Positions 17,856 through 28,047 are shown, counted from the stretch's first letter. The stretch is 63,101 bases of DNA from Oxalobacteraceae bacterium (GCA_021299035.1 JAJTGD010000008.1:1-63101); one strand, 5' to 3'. Made by a program: numbers and translations. Notes: a model not told the origin generated them from the letters alone.

Positions 17856-18824
17856 ATGCCTTCGGAATTCGACTTAATCGCTCGCTACTTCACCCGACCC
17901 ACACGTAGTACGGGTGTGGTGCAACTAGGTGTGGGTGATGATTGCGCGCTGATTGCGCCACCGGCAAATGAGTCTCTCGCGGTGTCGACAGACATGCTGG
18001 TTGAAGGCCGGCACTTTCTGCCCGACGCAGATCCGGAATCACTGGGACATAAAGCCCTCGCAGTCAATCTGTCCGACCTAGCCGCCATGGGTGCGCGACC
18101 ACTGGGTTTCAGTCTGGCGCTTGCACTTCCCTCTGCTGACGAAACCTGGCTGGCGTCATTTGCGCGCGGCTTGTTTGCGCTGGCAGATACCGAGCAGATT
18201 GAACTAATCGGCGGCGACACCACTCGCGGCCCGCTGACTATTTGCATCACGGTCTTTGGAAGCGTACCGATCGATCAAGCACTTCGTCGAGACGGTGCGC
18301 GGGCCAATGACGATATCTGGGTCTCTGGCAGCTTAGGCGATGCACGTCTTGGGCTCGATATATTGATGCGGCAGCGCAAGCTATCCGCAAGCGATTCAGC
18401 GATAGCGCTGCAGCGACTACATCGGCCCTCGCCCCGTTTGTCGCTCGGCTTGGCGCTACGTGGCGTGGCGAGTGCAGCAATTGACATCTCCGATGGTCTG
18501 ATCGGCGACCTGGGGCATATTCTGCAGCGCTCGAGCGTTGGCGCTACCGTTGGGGCTGATGTATTGCCGATCGGTAGCGCGCTACGCTCGCAAGATCAGC
18601 AGACCCAGTATGAGTTTGCGTTGACGGGTGGCGATGATTATGAGCTGTGCTTTTGTGCGCCACCCTCACAACGTGATAGCGTGCTCACTGCTGCACAGAG
18701 CGCTGGCGTCTTAGTAACGTGTATCGGGCAGATAAGCGAAGCATCCGGTTTGCGTGTACTTGATGGTGCCGGCAAACCCCTGAATCTGCGCTTGCGATCT
18801 TTCGATCATTTTTCTAATCCATGA
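17856..18824 (+). CDS. thiL: Thiamine-monophosphate kinase
   Basis: 322 residues, typical of ThiL. The family opening SEFDLIARYFTRPTR is followed by VGDDCALIAPP, the metal-binding STDMLVEGRHF, the conserved GHKALAVNLSDLAAMGA, and later IDISDGLIGDLGHIL and LTGGDDYELCF. ThiL phosphorylates thiamine monophosphate to the active cofactor thiamine diphosphate. Its last 4 bp overlap the start of pgpA (ATGA), a usual betaproteobacterial pairing, so the two are translationally coupled. Confidence 0.95.
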   Translation: MPSEFDLIARYFTRPTRSTGVVQLGVGDDCALIAPPANESLAVSTDMLVEGRHFLPDADPESLGHKALAVNLSDLAAMGARPLGFSLALALPSADETWLASFARGLFALADTEQIELIGGDTTRGPLTICITVFGSVPIDQALRRDGARANDDIWVSGSLGDARLGLDILMRQRKLSASDSAIALQRLHRPSPRLSLGLALRGVASAAIDISDGLIGDLGHILQRSSVGATVGADVLPIGSALRSQDQQTQYEFALTGGDDYELCFCAPPSQRDSVLTAAQSAGVLVTCIGQISEASGLRVLDGAGKPLNLRLRSFDHFSNP

Positions 18825-19363
18825 ATATCACACCTACTGAAAAGGTCGAGGTGATTGAGCCCGCTTATTCGGTCAAGCGACTACCGAGCGTAAAGTTCAT
18901 GCTCGCGCACCCATCCCATTTTTTTGCACTGGGTTTGGGTAGCGGTTTGTCGCCGATCATGCCTGGTACTGCCGGCACGCTGTTTGGTTGGCTTTGCTTT
19001 CATCTGCTAACCGATCAGTGGCCTGAAGTTTTCACGCCCAGTGTGTGGGCCGCGATTATCGTGCTTGGCTTCATTATTGGCGTGAAGATGTGCGATCGCG
19101 CTGGGCGAGCTTTAGGTGTGCCGGATCATGGCGCAATTGTGTGGGATGAGATCATCGCCATCTGGTTGGTATTGCTGCTTGTAACGCCCTGTAGTTTTGC
19201 GGCCGAGCTAGGCGCAGTACTGCTGTTCAGATTATTTGATATGGCGAAGCCGCCACCGATCCGCCAAATTGAGCGCCGTTATAAAGGCGGATTCGGCGTC
19301 ATGATCGACGATATCCTTGCCGCATTTTTTACTTTACTCGTGATTGCCCTTTACCGTTTCTGA
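18821..19363 (+). CDS. pgpA: Phosphatidylglycerophosphatase A
   Basis: 180 residues with several membrane helices. The PgpA motif SGLSPIMPGTAGTLFGW is followed by DHGAIVWDEIIAIWL and FRLFDMAKPPPIRQIE. It dephosphorylates phosphatidylglycerol phosphate at the inner membrane in phospholipid synthesis. It overlaps thiL by 4 bp. Unusually, a 13-bp tandem repeat array begins at the final codons and contains the stop codon in its first unit. Confidence 0.94.
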   Translation: MNITPTEKVEVIEPAYSVKRLPSVKFMLAHPSHFFALGLGSGLSPIMPGTAGTLFGWLCFHLLTDQWPEVFTPSVWAAIIVLGFIIGVKMCDRAGRALGVPDHGAIVWDEIIAIWLVLLLVTPCSFAAELGAVLLFRLFDMAKPPPIRQIERRYKGGFGVMIDDILAAFFTLLVIALYRF

Positions 19364-19445
19364 TGGGCGCTTCTGATTATCGCTTCCGATCGATGTTTTG
19401 TATCAATGCTTCTGATCAAAGTTTCTGATAGATACTGCTGATCAG
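19355..19445. repeat. Seven-unit degenerate 13-bp tandem repeat after pgpA
   Basis: Seven consecutive 13-bp units without gaps: CGTTTCTGATGGG, CGCTTCTGATTAT, CGCTTCCGATCGA, TGTTTTGTATCAA, TGCTTCTGATCAA, AGTTTCTGATAGA, TACTGCTGATCAG. A YTTCTGAT core is kept in most units. Unit 1 spans the last two codons and stop (TGA 19361-19363) of pgpA. The array ends 40 bp before pncC. It does not look like a terminator or CRISPR. Confidence 0.8.
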
Positions 19446-19484
19446 TATTTTTATACCCTCGACTAGCATCGATAGGCTGGTGGA

Positions 19485-19991
19485 ATGAATGCGATGAGTA
19501 ACTCCGAACAAACTCTACACACACTTGCCGAACAAATCGGCGATGCGCTTAAACAGAAGCGCTGGCTACTCACTACCGCTGAGTCGATCACTGGTGGCAG
19601 CATCTCTCAGTGCATTACGGATATAGCCGGCTCATCCGAATGGTTTGATTGCGGCTTGGTGACTTATTCCAATGCCTCAAAAACTGGTTTTCTGGATGTG
19701 CCCGAGGCCTTGATCGCGCAATTTGGCGCAGTCAGCGAAGAAGTCGCCGCCGCTATGGCAACTGGCGCGCTGGCTAATAGTGACGCCAATGTCGCGCTCT
19801 CTACTACCGGTATCGCTGGCCCGACGGGCGCCGTACCCGGTAAGCCCGTGGGCACGGTCTGCTTTGGCTGGACCAATGGCAAAAAGGTCATCACCGAAAG
19901 ACTTGTGTTCCAGGGTGACCGTCACGCGGTACGCATGCAAACGACCGCACATGCTTTGCATGGTCTTCTGAAACTTCTGCACCAGCCGTAG
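19485..19991 (+). CDS. pncC: Nicotinamide-nucleotide amidase (CinA C-terminal family)
   Basis: 168 residues, a stand-alone CinA C-terminal domain. The conserved TTAESITGGSISQCITDIAG, GLVTYSNASKTGFLDV, STTGIAGPTGAVPGKPVGTV and the terminal Arg/Ala pattern (HAVRMQTTAHAL) are all present. PncC deamidates nicotinamide mononucleotide to nicotinate mononucleotide in the pyridine nucleotide cycle. Starts are possible at 19485 or at the Met four codons later. It follows pgpA on the same strand but is separated by the repeat array, and converges with pyrF 6 bp away. Confidence 0.93.
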   Translation: MNAMSNSEQTLHTLAEQIGDALKQKRWLLTTAESITGGSISQCITDIAGSSEWFDCGLVTYSNASKTGFLDVPEALIAQFGAVSEEVAAAMATGALANSDANVALSTTGIAGPTGAVPGKPVGTVCFGWTNGKKVITERLVFQGDRHAVRMQTTAHALHGLLKLLHQP

Positions 19992-19997
19992 AATGAC

Positions 19998-20822
19998 TTA
20001 TCGATTGCGATAAGCATTAATCGCATCGCGCGTTTCTCTCGCCACGCGTGCGGCAGCGTCGGCAAAACCCTCGCCGTCCACCTGCTTGGCATACAAAATC
20101 GCACGGGATGAATTGATCATCATGCCCATGCCATCACGGGTCTGACCAGCAAGCACCGTCGCCTCGATATCGCCACCTTGAGCGCCGATACCGGGTACTA
20201 GTAACGGCATCTCGCCCACGATTTTTCGGACCTCGGCAATCTCTTGGGGAAAGGTTGCCCCCACCACCAGTGCACACTGACCATGACGATTCCATTGCTG
20301 CGCTACCAGTCGCGCGACATGTTGATACAGCGGCTTTCCATCAACTTGCAGCGCTTGTAAGTCTGAGCCGCCTGGATTGGACGTGCGGCATAAAACAATC
20401 ACACCCTTCTCACTCCACTGCAAATAGGGCTCGATCGAATCGAAGCCCATGTACGGATTCACTGTCACCGCATCCGCCTTGTACCGCTCGAATGCCTCGC
20501 GTGCGTACTGCTCGGCGGTAGCACCGATATCACCACGCTTGGCATCCAGCACGATAGGAATATCGGGGTAGTTTTGATTCAGGTAATCACAAATCGCTTG
20601 TAGTTGGTCCTCGGCAGCGAGCGCGGCGAAGTAGGCAATTTGTGGCTTGAAGGCACACGCGTAGCCGGCAGTGGCGTCGATGATAGCGCGGCAAAATTCA
20701 AATACCGCATCCGATCGTCCTTTCAACACGCCTGGAAACCGAGCGATATCGGGGTCGAGTCCGACACACAGCAAGGAATCATGTTGGCGGATCGCATTCG
20801 CGAGTTTAGTGGTGAAGGTCAC
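19998..20822 (-). CDS. pyrF: Orotidine 5'-phosphate decarboxylase, type 2
   Basis: 274 residues, the longer subfamily-2 form. The opening [15 protein letters not shown] and the catalytic [19 protein letters not shown] (the Asp/Lys tetrad) are present, then [15 protein letters not shown] and the phosphate-binding [12 protein letters not shown]. The enzyme performs the last step of de novo UMP synthesis. pyrC is far away at 52.5 kb, so the pyrimidine genes are scattered as is usual in proteobacteria. It converges with pncC. Confidence 0.95.
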   Translation of the reverse strand: MTFTTKLANAIRQHDSLLCVGLDPDIARFPGVLKGRSDAVFEFCRAIIDATAGYACAFKPQIAYFAALAAEDQLQAICDYLNQNYPDIPIVLDAKRGDIGATAEQYAREAFERYKADAVTVNPYMGFDSIEPYLQWSEKGVIVLCRTSNPGGSDLQALQVDGKPLYQHVARLVAQQWNRHGQCALVVGATFPQEIAEVRKIVGEMPLLVPGIGAQGGDIEATVLAGQTRDGMGMMINSSRAILYAKQVDGEGFADAAARVARETRDAINAYRNR

Positions 20823-20885
20823 AAGGTTTCAGTGTTGAGCTAGGGCGGAGTGGCATTGTAGCCTGTCGTGTTATTGTGCCGCCCC

Positions 20886-21773
20886 ATGCATCAACTGACC
20901 CGCAAAGATCTCGTCCTACTGGGGTTCCTGATCCTGTTCTGGGGCCTCAACTGGCCGGTCATGAAAGCCAGCGTTCATGATTTCCCACCCTTGAGTTTTC
21001 GTAGCCTATCCATGATCGGCGGCTTGGCAGCGATTGCATTGATCGCCAAGCTCCAGCGGGCATCGCTACGCATTCCGCCCGGTCAGGTTATGACCGTGGT
21101 GAAGCTGGCGATTCCGAATATGTTGATCTGGCACGCTTGCATCATCATCGGCGTCAAGATGCTGTCGTCGGGGCGTGCCGCGATTCTGGGCTACACCATG
21201 CCGGTGTGGGCAGTGCTGTCTGGCTTGCTGTTTTTTGGTGATCGCATTCACCGGCGCGCGATGCTGGGCATCTTGCTCGCCATGCTGGGTGCAGGCCTGC
21301 TACTGTCGAGCGAGTTCGCGCATATTGCCGGGCAGCCGATCGGTACTTTGTTTGCATTGACCGCCGCTGCGGCATGGGGATTCGGCACGGTGCTGATGAA
21401 GCGCACCTCGCTCGATATGCCAACCATCTCGTTAACCTTCTGGATGCTGACGCTGACCACGACCGTCATGTCGCTCCTGTCGGTGCTATTCGAACGCTCA
21501 GCGTGGACCATGCCGAATGCCGTCACCTGGGCTGGCATTGTCTACAACTCGGTCATTATTTTCGCTTACGCGCATGTGGTCTGGTTCCGCTTGGCGCGCT
21601 TGCTCCCACCAGTAGTCTCTAGCCTGTCGGTGATGCTGATTCCCGTGCTGGGTACTTTTTCTGGCGCCTGGATGCTGGGTGAAACACCGCAGTGGCAAGA
21701 CTATGTCGCAATGCTGCTCATACTGGCTGCGATGTCGACAGTGATGCTGACACCTGCCAAGCAAGATCAGTGA
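20886..21773 (+). CDS. EamA/DMT-superfamily transporter
   Basis: About 295 residues with ten hydrophobic segments and two EamA repeats. The first begins VLLGFLILFWGLNWPVMK, an arrangement with a conserved W-G-x-N-W-P near the first helix. Members export amino acids, metabolites or drugs across the inner membrane; the substrate cannot be told. ATG 20886 is preferred to a GTG 18 bp upstream because the domain begins right after it. It is divergent from pyrF and converges with dacB, overlapping its 3' end by 7 bp. Confidence 0.88.
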   Translation: MHQLTRKDLVLLGFLILFWGLNWPVMKASVHDFPPLSFRSLSMIGGLAAIALIAKLQRASLRIPPGQVMTVVKLAIPNMLIWHACIIIGVKMLSSGRAAILGYTMPVWAVLSGLLFFGDRIHRRAMLGILLAMLGAGLLLSSEFAHIAGQPIGTLFALTAAAAWGFGTVLMKRTSLDMPTISLTFWMLTLTTTVMSLLSVLFERSAWTMPNAVTWAGIVYNSVIIFAYAHVVWFRLARLLPPVVSSLSVMLIPVLGTFSGAWMLGETPQWQDYVAMLLILAAMSTVMLTPAKQDQ

Positions 21774-23167
21774 TGTTCGTACACCCACAGCAATAGCTGA
21801 TCAAACGCCGCACGCGCCTCATTGGCTTTAGGGTGATTGATCATCGCAACCACCGCCAAGCGTTTACCTGAGCGCGCGGTGACATAGCCCGCGATGCTGG
21901 CAACGTCATCAAGGCTGCCAGTCTTGATGTGGGCACGCCCTTTGAGTGGCGAGCCATCAAAGCGCTTCGCCATGGTGCCGTCGACACCGGCTACGGGCAA
22001 CGAAGCCACAAACTCCGGCATGGTGGGCTGCTGCCATGCGCGCTGCAGCACTGCAGCGAGCGCCGCCGCGGAGAGCTTCTCTTCACGCGCCAAGCCGGAG
22101 CCGTTTTGCAGGACCAGCGTGCTGCTGTCTAGCCCTGTAGTTTTCATCCACTCCACCACCCGAATCACAGCAGCAGACGAAGAAGCCGGCGCATCGCCCC
22201 GACGCGCTGCCAAGCTCAGCAACAAATTGCGCGCCATCACATTATTGCTAAATTTATTGATGTCACGCAGTTGCGATGCGAGCGGTGCTGAAACCCACTG
22301 CGTCAATTCGCGCGCGTCACTCCGTAATTCACCATCGATCACATTGCCGCTGAGCGTTCCTCCCAATTGTGACCACAAGGCGCGAAACACGGCGCCGAAA
22401 TACTGTCGGTGATCCAGGGTATGCAAATGAAAGCTGAGTTCGCGCTCACCGCAACTGAGCGGCAAGCCACCACCGAAGCGCAAGCCTTGCGGACTGAATT
22501 TAGGTTGTAGTTGATCGCGCACGCCATTACACGGACCATCGATCGTCATCGGTGACTCGACCGTAAAGCCCGCCAAGACCGGTTCACTCGCTAGTTGAGC
22601 TGTCTGACCGACGGCTCTTGGCTGCAGTAATAGAGTGATCGCCTTGGCGTCGAGCAGCAGCGCATCCGGGCTGGCGTTATAGGCGCGCTCTGGACGCCCG
22701 TCAAAGGCGGCCGGATCCTGCGGCTCGACACGAAATAATCGCCGATCCAGCACCAACTGCCCACGAATCTCGCGCAGGCCTAATGCGCGCAAACGAGTCA
22801 GCAGTCGCCAAAGATCTTCGTGCGCAAAGCGCGGGTCGCCGCTGCCCTCAATCACGAGATCTCCGCGCAGCACATCGGCCTCGATCACGCCCTGCGCATA
22901 TACCCGTGTGACCCACCGATAGTCTGGGCCGAGCAACTCGAGCGCCGCTTGCGTAGTCAGCAGCTTCATCACCGAGGCCGGCTTGAATGCGCGTGCATGA
23001 TTCACAGCCAGCAGTGGCTTGCCGCCATCCACCGAACGCACATCTAAGGCAACCGCTTCAAGCGGTATGCCATAGCGACGCAATTCACTTAGAACTGCAG
23101 GCGGCACACTACCGGCGGCAAACGCAAGTTGGGTCAACAGCAGAAAAAGTAGCAGGCAATACCGCAT
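21767..23167 (-). CDS. dacB: D-alanyl-D-alanine carboxypeptidase/endopeptidase (PBP4, class C)
   Basis: 466 residues with a signal peptide (LLLFLLLTQLAFAAG). The three penicillin-binding motifs appear in order: S-V-M-K in FKPASVMKLLTTQAAL, S-N-N in INKFSNNVMARNLLL, and K-T-G in AHIKTGSLDDVASIAGY. The long insertion between the first two motifs is typical of DacB. The enzyme trims and cleaves peptidoglycan cross-links in the periplasm. It is read divergently from the ornithine cyclodeaminase homologue. Confidence 0.95.
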   Translation of the reverse strand: MRYCLLLFLLLTQLAFAAGSVPPAVLSELRRYGIPLEAVALDVRSVDGGKPLLAVNHARAFKPASVMKLLTTQAALELLGPDYRWVTRVYAQGVIEADVLRGDLVIEGSGDPRFAHEDLWRLLTRLRALGLREIRGQLVLDRRLFRVEPQDPAAFDGRPERAYNASPDALLLDAKAITLLLQPRAVGQTAQLASEPVLAGFTVESPMTIDGPCNGVRDQLQPKFSPQGLRFGGGLPLSCGERELSFHLHTLDHRQYFGAVFRALWSQLGGTLSGNVIDGELRSDARELTQWVSAPLASQLRDINKFSNNVMARNLLLSLAARRGDAPASSSAAVIRVVEWMKTTGLDSSTLVLQNGSGLAREEKLSAAALAAVLQRAWQQPTMPEFVASLPVAGVDGTMAKRFDGSPLKGRAHIKTGSLDDVASIAGYVTARSGKRLAVVAMINHPKANEARAAFDQLLLWVYEHH

Positions 23168-23248
23168 AGGTGTATTTATGAAGGGGTACCAAATTATCCC
23201 ATGCGTTTGATTGACGTCTTGTACTGCTTTCGCCTACGCTGCGCTGCC

Positions 23249-24214
23249 ATGTCCGAGTCTCATTCAATCCCTTTCATCGCTGCGGCCCAAGTACGCGCAG
23301 CGCTGCCCTACCCCGCGCTGATGGAGGCGCTGCGCAGGGCTTTTGCCGACGCCGATCAAGTTCAGGTACCGCGCCGACACGCGCATGCTTTGCCGGGGGA
23401 CGCAACATTGCTTTTAATGCCAGCTTGGCACGCGCATCAGCATCTCGGAATCAAGCTGGTGACCGTCACGCCGATGAATCGCGAGCGTGATCTGCCCACA
23501 GTGCACGCGCTGTACGTGTTGTCGAGTACAGAAACGGGTGTACCGCTCGCGATCATCGATGGTGAGGTGCTGACGTTGCGCCGCACTGCAGCCGTATCGG
23601 CGCTGGCGTCGCGTTTTCTGTCGCGAAGCGATAGCCGAACGTTGCTGATGGTAGGCACAGGGCGCTTGGCACCGGAAATGGTGGTCGCGCACTGCGAAGC
23701 ACGCAATCTCCAGCGCGTGATCGTCTGGGGCCGTAGCGAAAGCAAGGCCCGAGATAGCGTCGGCCGAATCAGGGCGGCGGGCTTACCGGATCATGTCGAC
23801 ATTCAAACCGGGCCGTCGTTGGCTGCGGCTTGCGCCGAGGCCGACATTATCTGCTGCGCCACCACCAGCACCGAACCGCTGCTGCGCGCGGCATGGGTGA
23901 AGCCGGGGACTCATATTGATCTGGTGGGCGGTTTTCGGCCGACCATGCGTGAAGCGGACGATGCACTCATGACCACTGCGGCACTGTTTGTCGACACGCA
24001 AGAGGGTGCGCTGGCAGAGGCGGGGGATTTGACCCAACCGATGCAGGCTGGGCTGCTGCTGCCCACAGACTTACTTGCCGATCTTGGCGCGCTGTCACAC
24101 GGCGCGCATCCCGGTCGTCAAACTGCCGATCAAATTACGCTGTTCAAGTCGGTCGGCAGCGCTTTGGCGGACCTGGCGGCCGCCGGACTGGTTCAAGAAT
24201 TATCAATTCAATAA
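23249..24214 (+). CDS. Ornithine cyclodeaminase / mu-crystallin family protein
   Basis: 321 residues from ATG 23249; the frame is open 48 bp further upstream, but that extension (rich in Cys/Arg) is not family-like. The substrate-side motif VPRRHAHALPGDATLLLMP is followed by GIKLVTVTPMN, then the Rossmann segment LLMVGTGRLAPEMVVAH and the late LVGGFRPTMREAD. The family contains ornithine cyclodeaminase, delta1-pyrroline-2-carboxylate reductase and alanine dehydrogenase. The last group or a pyrroline reductase is as likely as true ornithine cyclodeaminase, so the substrate is open. Confidence 0.86.
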   Translation: MSESHSIPFIAAAQVRAALPYPALMEALRRAFADADQVQVPRRHAHALPGDATLLLMPAWHAHQHLGIKLVTVTPMNRERDLPTVHALYVLSSTETGVPLAIIDGEVLTLRRTAAVSALASRFLSRSDSRTLLMVGTGRLAPEMVVAHCEARNLQRVIVWGRSESKARDSVGRIRAAGLPDHVDIQTGPSLAAACAEADIICCATTSTEPLLRAAWVKPGTHIDLVGGFRPTMREADDALMTTAALFVDTQEGALAEAGDLTQPMQAGLLLPTDLLADLGALSHGAHPGRQTADQITLFKSVGSALADLAAAGLVQELSIQ

Positions 24215-24253
24215 TCATCTCCCGCTTATTCGCAGTAAATTGCGCTAGGGATT

Positions 24254-24309
24254 CTTGAAAAACCGACCACCCGTCCTTATACTTGGCACTCGTTGAAGGA
24301 GAGTGCTAA
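24254..24309 (+). promoter_or_regulatory. groESL promoter with embedded CIRCE operator
   Basis: A vegetative promoter TTGAAA (24255-24260), 17-bp spacer, TATACT (24278-24283) is followed directly by CIRCE: TTGGCACTC (24283-24291), 9 bp, GAGTGCTAA (24301-24309). The inverted repeat differs from the consensus at one base. HrcA bound here would cover the start site. The -35 is also the core of a heat-shock-like CTTGAAA, but the matching sigma-32 -10 is weak. Confidence 0.88.
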
Positions 24310-24413
24310 CAACTCCCCTGAAGACTGTTTTCACCTAACCGGTCGCGAGCGGGCCCAGCGCTTTGCAAGTGGCCAAAAATAACTGTAACCCACTGTTTTT
24401 AAAAGGAGCTTTC

Positions 24414-24701
24414 ATGAGCCTTCGTCCCCTCCACGACCGCGTGATCGTCGAGCGCCAGGAACAGGAAACAAAAACCGCTTCAGGCATCGTGCTGCCCGAG
24501 GCAGCCGCCGAGAAGCCGGACATGGGCAAAGTGATCGCTGTCGGCAACGGCAAGATCCTGGAAGATGGCAAGGTCCGCCCGCTGGACGTCAAAGTCGGCG
24601 ACACCATCCTGTTCGGCAAGTACTCCGGCCAAACCGTCAAAGTTGACGGCAAAGAAGTGCTAGTCATGCGCGAAGACGACATCATGGCCGTTGTTGCCTG
24701 A
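24414..24701 (+). CDS. groES: Co-chaperonin GroES
   Basis: 95 residues starting [14 protein letters not shown], preceded by a strong AAAAGGAG site 7 bp upstream; the frame remains open to 24363 but that part is leader. The mobile loop [20 protein letters not shown] and the closing [14 protein letters not shown] are standard. The heptameric cap works with GroEL in ATP-driven protein folding. It forms an operon with groEL 121 bp downstream, controlled by the CIRCE element. Confidence 0.97.
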   Translation: MSLRPLHDRVIVERQEQETKTASGIVLPEAAAEKPDMGKVIAVGNGKILEDGKVRPLDVKVGDTILFGKYSGQTVKVDGKEVLVMREDDIMAVVA

Positions 24702-24801
24702 TAAACGTCCGGCGGACATTGGCGGCCATCCTGACGTCATGCAGGATCGATAGGGCCCCGATCACTCCCCGACAACGACTTCGAATTACTGAGTCCACTG
24801 A

Positions 24802-26466
<1,665 letters not shown>

Positions 26467-26494
26467 TCCTGCTCTCCGCACGCAGTACCCCGAA

Positions 26495-26521
26495 AGGCCT
26501 GTAGAAATACAGGCCTTTTTT
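26495..26521 (+). terminator. Terminator of the groESL operon
   Basis: Perfect 9-bp stem AGGCCTGTA/TACAGGCCT with a GAAA tetraloop, followed by a run of T. It lies 28 bp after the groEL stop codon. Confidence 0.93.
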
Positions 26522-26816
26522 ATTGCCCCTCAGTATCAGTATTTGCGCCAGCTCGCAAAAACTGCATCCCAACGGACCAAAGCGTCCGATCCGCTCCGAT
26601 CAAGTGAACAATTAGCCGGTGATTGAAACTTATCAATAGCTGTTCGTTATTCGACGAGCGGTAACAAATCAAAGACTCTCCGCCAGCCCGAGCGCCTCGA
26701 CCGAGACGCTTGCTGTTAGGGCCGCTTAGGCCATACGAAAAGTAGGGCAAAGCATCGCTCGCGATATCAGCAGGGCCTTGGTAGCGGGTCTTAAAAATAA
26801 AAGCTGGAGGTGACAC
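26520..26816 (-). CDS. Possible 98-residue protein divergent from the ART-like gene
   Basis: The 298 bp between groEL and the ADP-ribosyltransferase-like gene are spanned by one minus-strand frame, from GTG 26816 to a TAA inside the groEL terminator T-run. The product has a mixed composition (FSYGLSGPNSKRLGRGARAG, then LICYRSSNNEQLLISFNHRL) with no recognisable family and no signal peptide. Its GTG lies within the ribosome site of the neighbouring gene, which is odd. It could be an unrecognised partner or immunity protein of that gene, or simply non-coding DNA that happens to stay open. Confidence 0.25.
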   Translation of the reverse strand: MSPPAFIFKTRYQGPADIASDALPYFSYGLSGPNSKRLGRGARAGGESLICYRSSNNEQLLISFNHRLIVHLIGADRTLWSVGMQFLRAGANTDTEGQ

Positions 26817-26819
26817 CCT

Positions 26820-27992
26820 ATGTTTAGACTAGTAAGGTCAATGGGCCCTGCACGCACGCACGGTCCCAAGCGCGCTTATCGACCAATGCATACGACAACC
26901 GGTGAAGATAACCGGGTTACCAAGCTAAAAATGCATATCAGCGAAGCAGTCGCTGATGGAGGAAGGAAGAAACTACAAGCGCTACGAGACTCCGATCTTT
27001 ACCATGAGTGCTATGAATGGGGGAGACGACAAGCGATCAGTGCGTCGACAAGTAGCGATGGTAGTCAGCATACTGGCGCAAGAAATGCCGCGGCAATACA
27101 CACGATTTGCTACGCACTCGACGCATATACCGTTTTTGCGACACGGTATGAGGCTACACCCATCTCGCTCAATCAAAGATCCACACAAGGCAAGACGGAT
27201 TTTGAGCAGGCCTTTCTCAGGCAGATCCATGCTAAGCACCGAAATGATCTGCTTGAGCAGTTTCACGCAACATTTCAAAAAAACGATGAGGAAAGAAGGC
27301 AAGCATTACTGTCCTCGCTTAGCCCAACCCTGCGCGAACGCTTGAGTGCTGATGGCGTGATTAAGGGCGTCGCAGATCAGATGGACCGTATCGGTGGCGA
27401 ATCGCTCAACACCTCATTCATTGGCTTGAGCGAAGCGGAGCTGTTGGCCTTACTCGACTACCTTAGCTCATCCAGCGGAACCTTCAACATCATCAACGGC
27501 GCAGCAATGGCACACGCCTACTATGGCGAGCCAGCACTTCAATCTTGCGTTAATTTTTATAGCACCACCCTGAATAGTGCGATCGACAAGCTGTGTAAAC
27601 ACCCATGGTTTGCCCGAAGCAATATCACGGTCTACAAGGGAATAAGATTAACGACCCTTGATGAGCCATTCCGTACCGCAATGCTGCGCGAGGCTTACCA
27701 GCAAAAGGGGTGGGTAAGCTTCCCAAGCGTACTGTCAGCCAGTTGTGATGAGAACAGTAGCTACGCGCGGACCAAGTTTTCTGAGGGTTATGGTCTGGAG
27801 TGCGTCATTACTATGCGACAGGGCCTGTACGCTGACCCCTTTCATGATATTCGGAGCATGGGTGAGCATGAAATTCTCGGCCCAGCGAGACAGCGTTTTA
27901 AGGTGCAAGACCGGTCTTCCATGACGGTCAGTGATCCGCAAACGGGCACCGTGCAGGAAGTTGATCGATATCACCTGCGACCGGCGGACTGA
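26820..27992 (+). CDS. Putative mono-ADP-ribosyltransferase (R-S-E class), effector/toxin-like
   Basis: 390 residues. The start ATG has a good GGAGGTGA site 6 bp upstream. The last 130 residues show the order of the R-S-E ADP-ribosyltransferase fold: a first strand NITVYKGIRL (K273/R276), an S-T-S-like strand VSFPSVLSASCDENSSYA (S306, S308), and the catalytic turn MGEHEILGPARQRFKV with E349-x-E351. Family knowledge links E-x-E to transfer onto arginine. The N-terminal 230 residues are helical, unrecognised and lack a signal peptide. The first-motif Arg is shifted relative to the usual YRG, so activity is unproven. It is a single gene between housekeeping operons, with its own terminator. Confidence 0.6.
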   Translation: MFRLVRSMGPARTHGPKRAYRPMHTTTGEDNRVTKLKMHISEAVADGGRKKLQALRDSDLYHECYEWGRRQAISASTSSDGSQHTGARNAAAIHTICYALDAYTVFATRYEATPISLNQRSTQGKTDFEQAFLRQIHAKHRNDLLEQFHATFQKNDEERRQALLSSLSPTLRERLSADGVIKGVADQMDRIGGESLNTSFIGLSEAELLALLDYLSSSSGTFNIINGAAMAHAYYGEPALQSCVNFYSTTLNSAIDKLCKHPWFARSNITVYKGIRLTTLDEPFRTAMLREAYQQKGWVSFPSVLSASCDENSSYARTKFSEGYGLECVITMRQGLYADPFHDIRSMGEHEILGPARQRFKVQDRSSMTVSDPQTGTVQEVDRYHLRPAD

Positions 27993-28012
27993 TCGACAGT
28001 CGGACCGAATCA

Positions 28013-28047
28013 ACCAACGGCACCTGAGAAGGTGCCGTCGGTTTTTT
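28013..28047 (+). terminator. Terminator after the ART-like gene
   Basis: A 12-bp stem with one mismatch (ACCAACGGCACC / GGTGCCGTCGGT), loop TGAGAA, then six T. It lies 20 bp past the ART-like stop codon, at the convergent junction with the enoyl-CoA hydratase gene. Confidence 0.9.

Noticed and set aside
19355-19445. The 13-bp repeat array as a possible CRISPR
   Set aside because: Units are contiguous without spacers, too short, and no cas gene is in the window.
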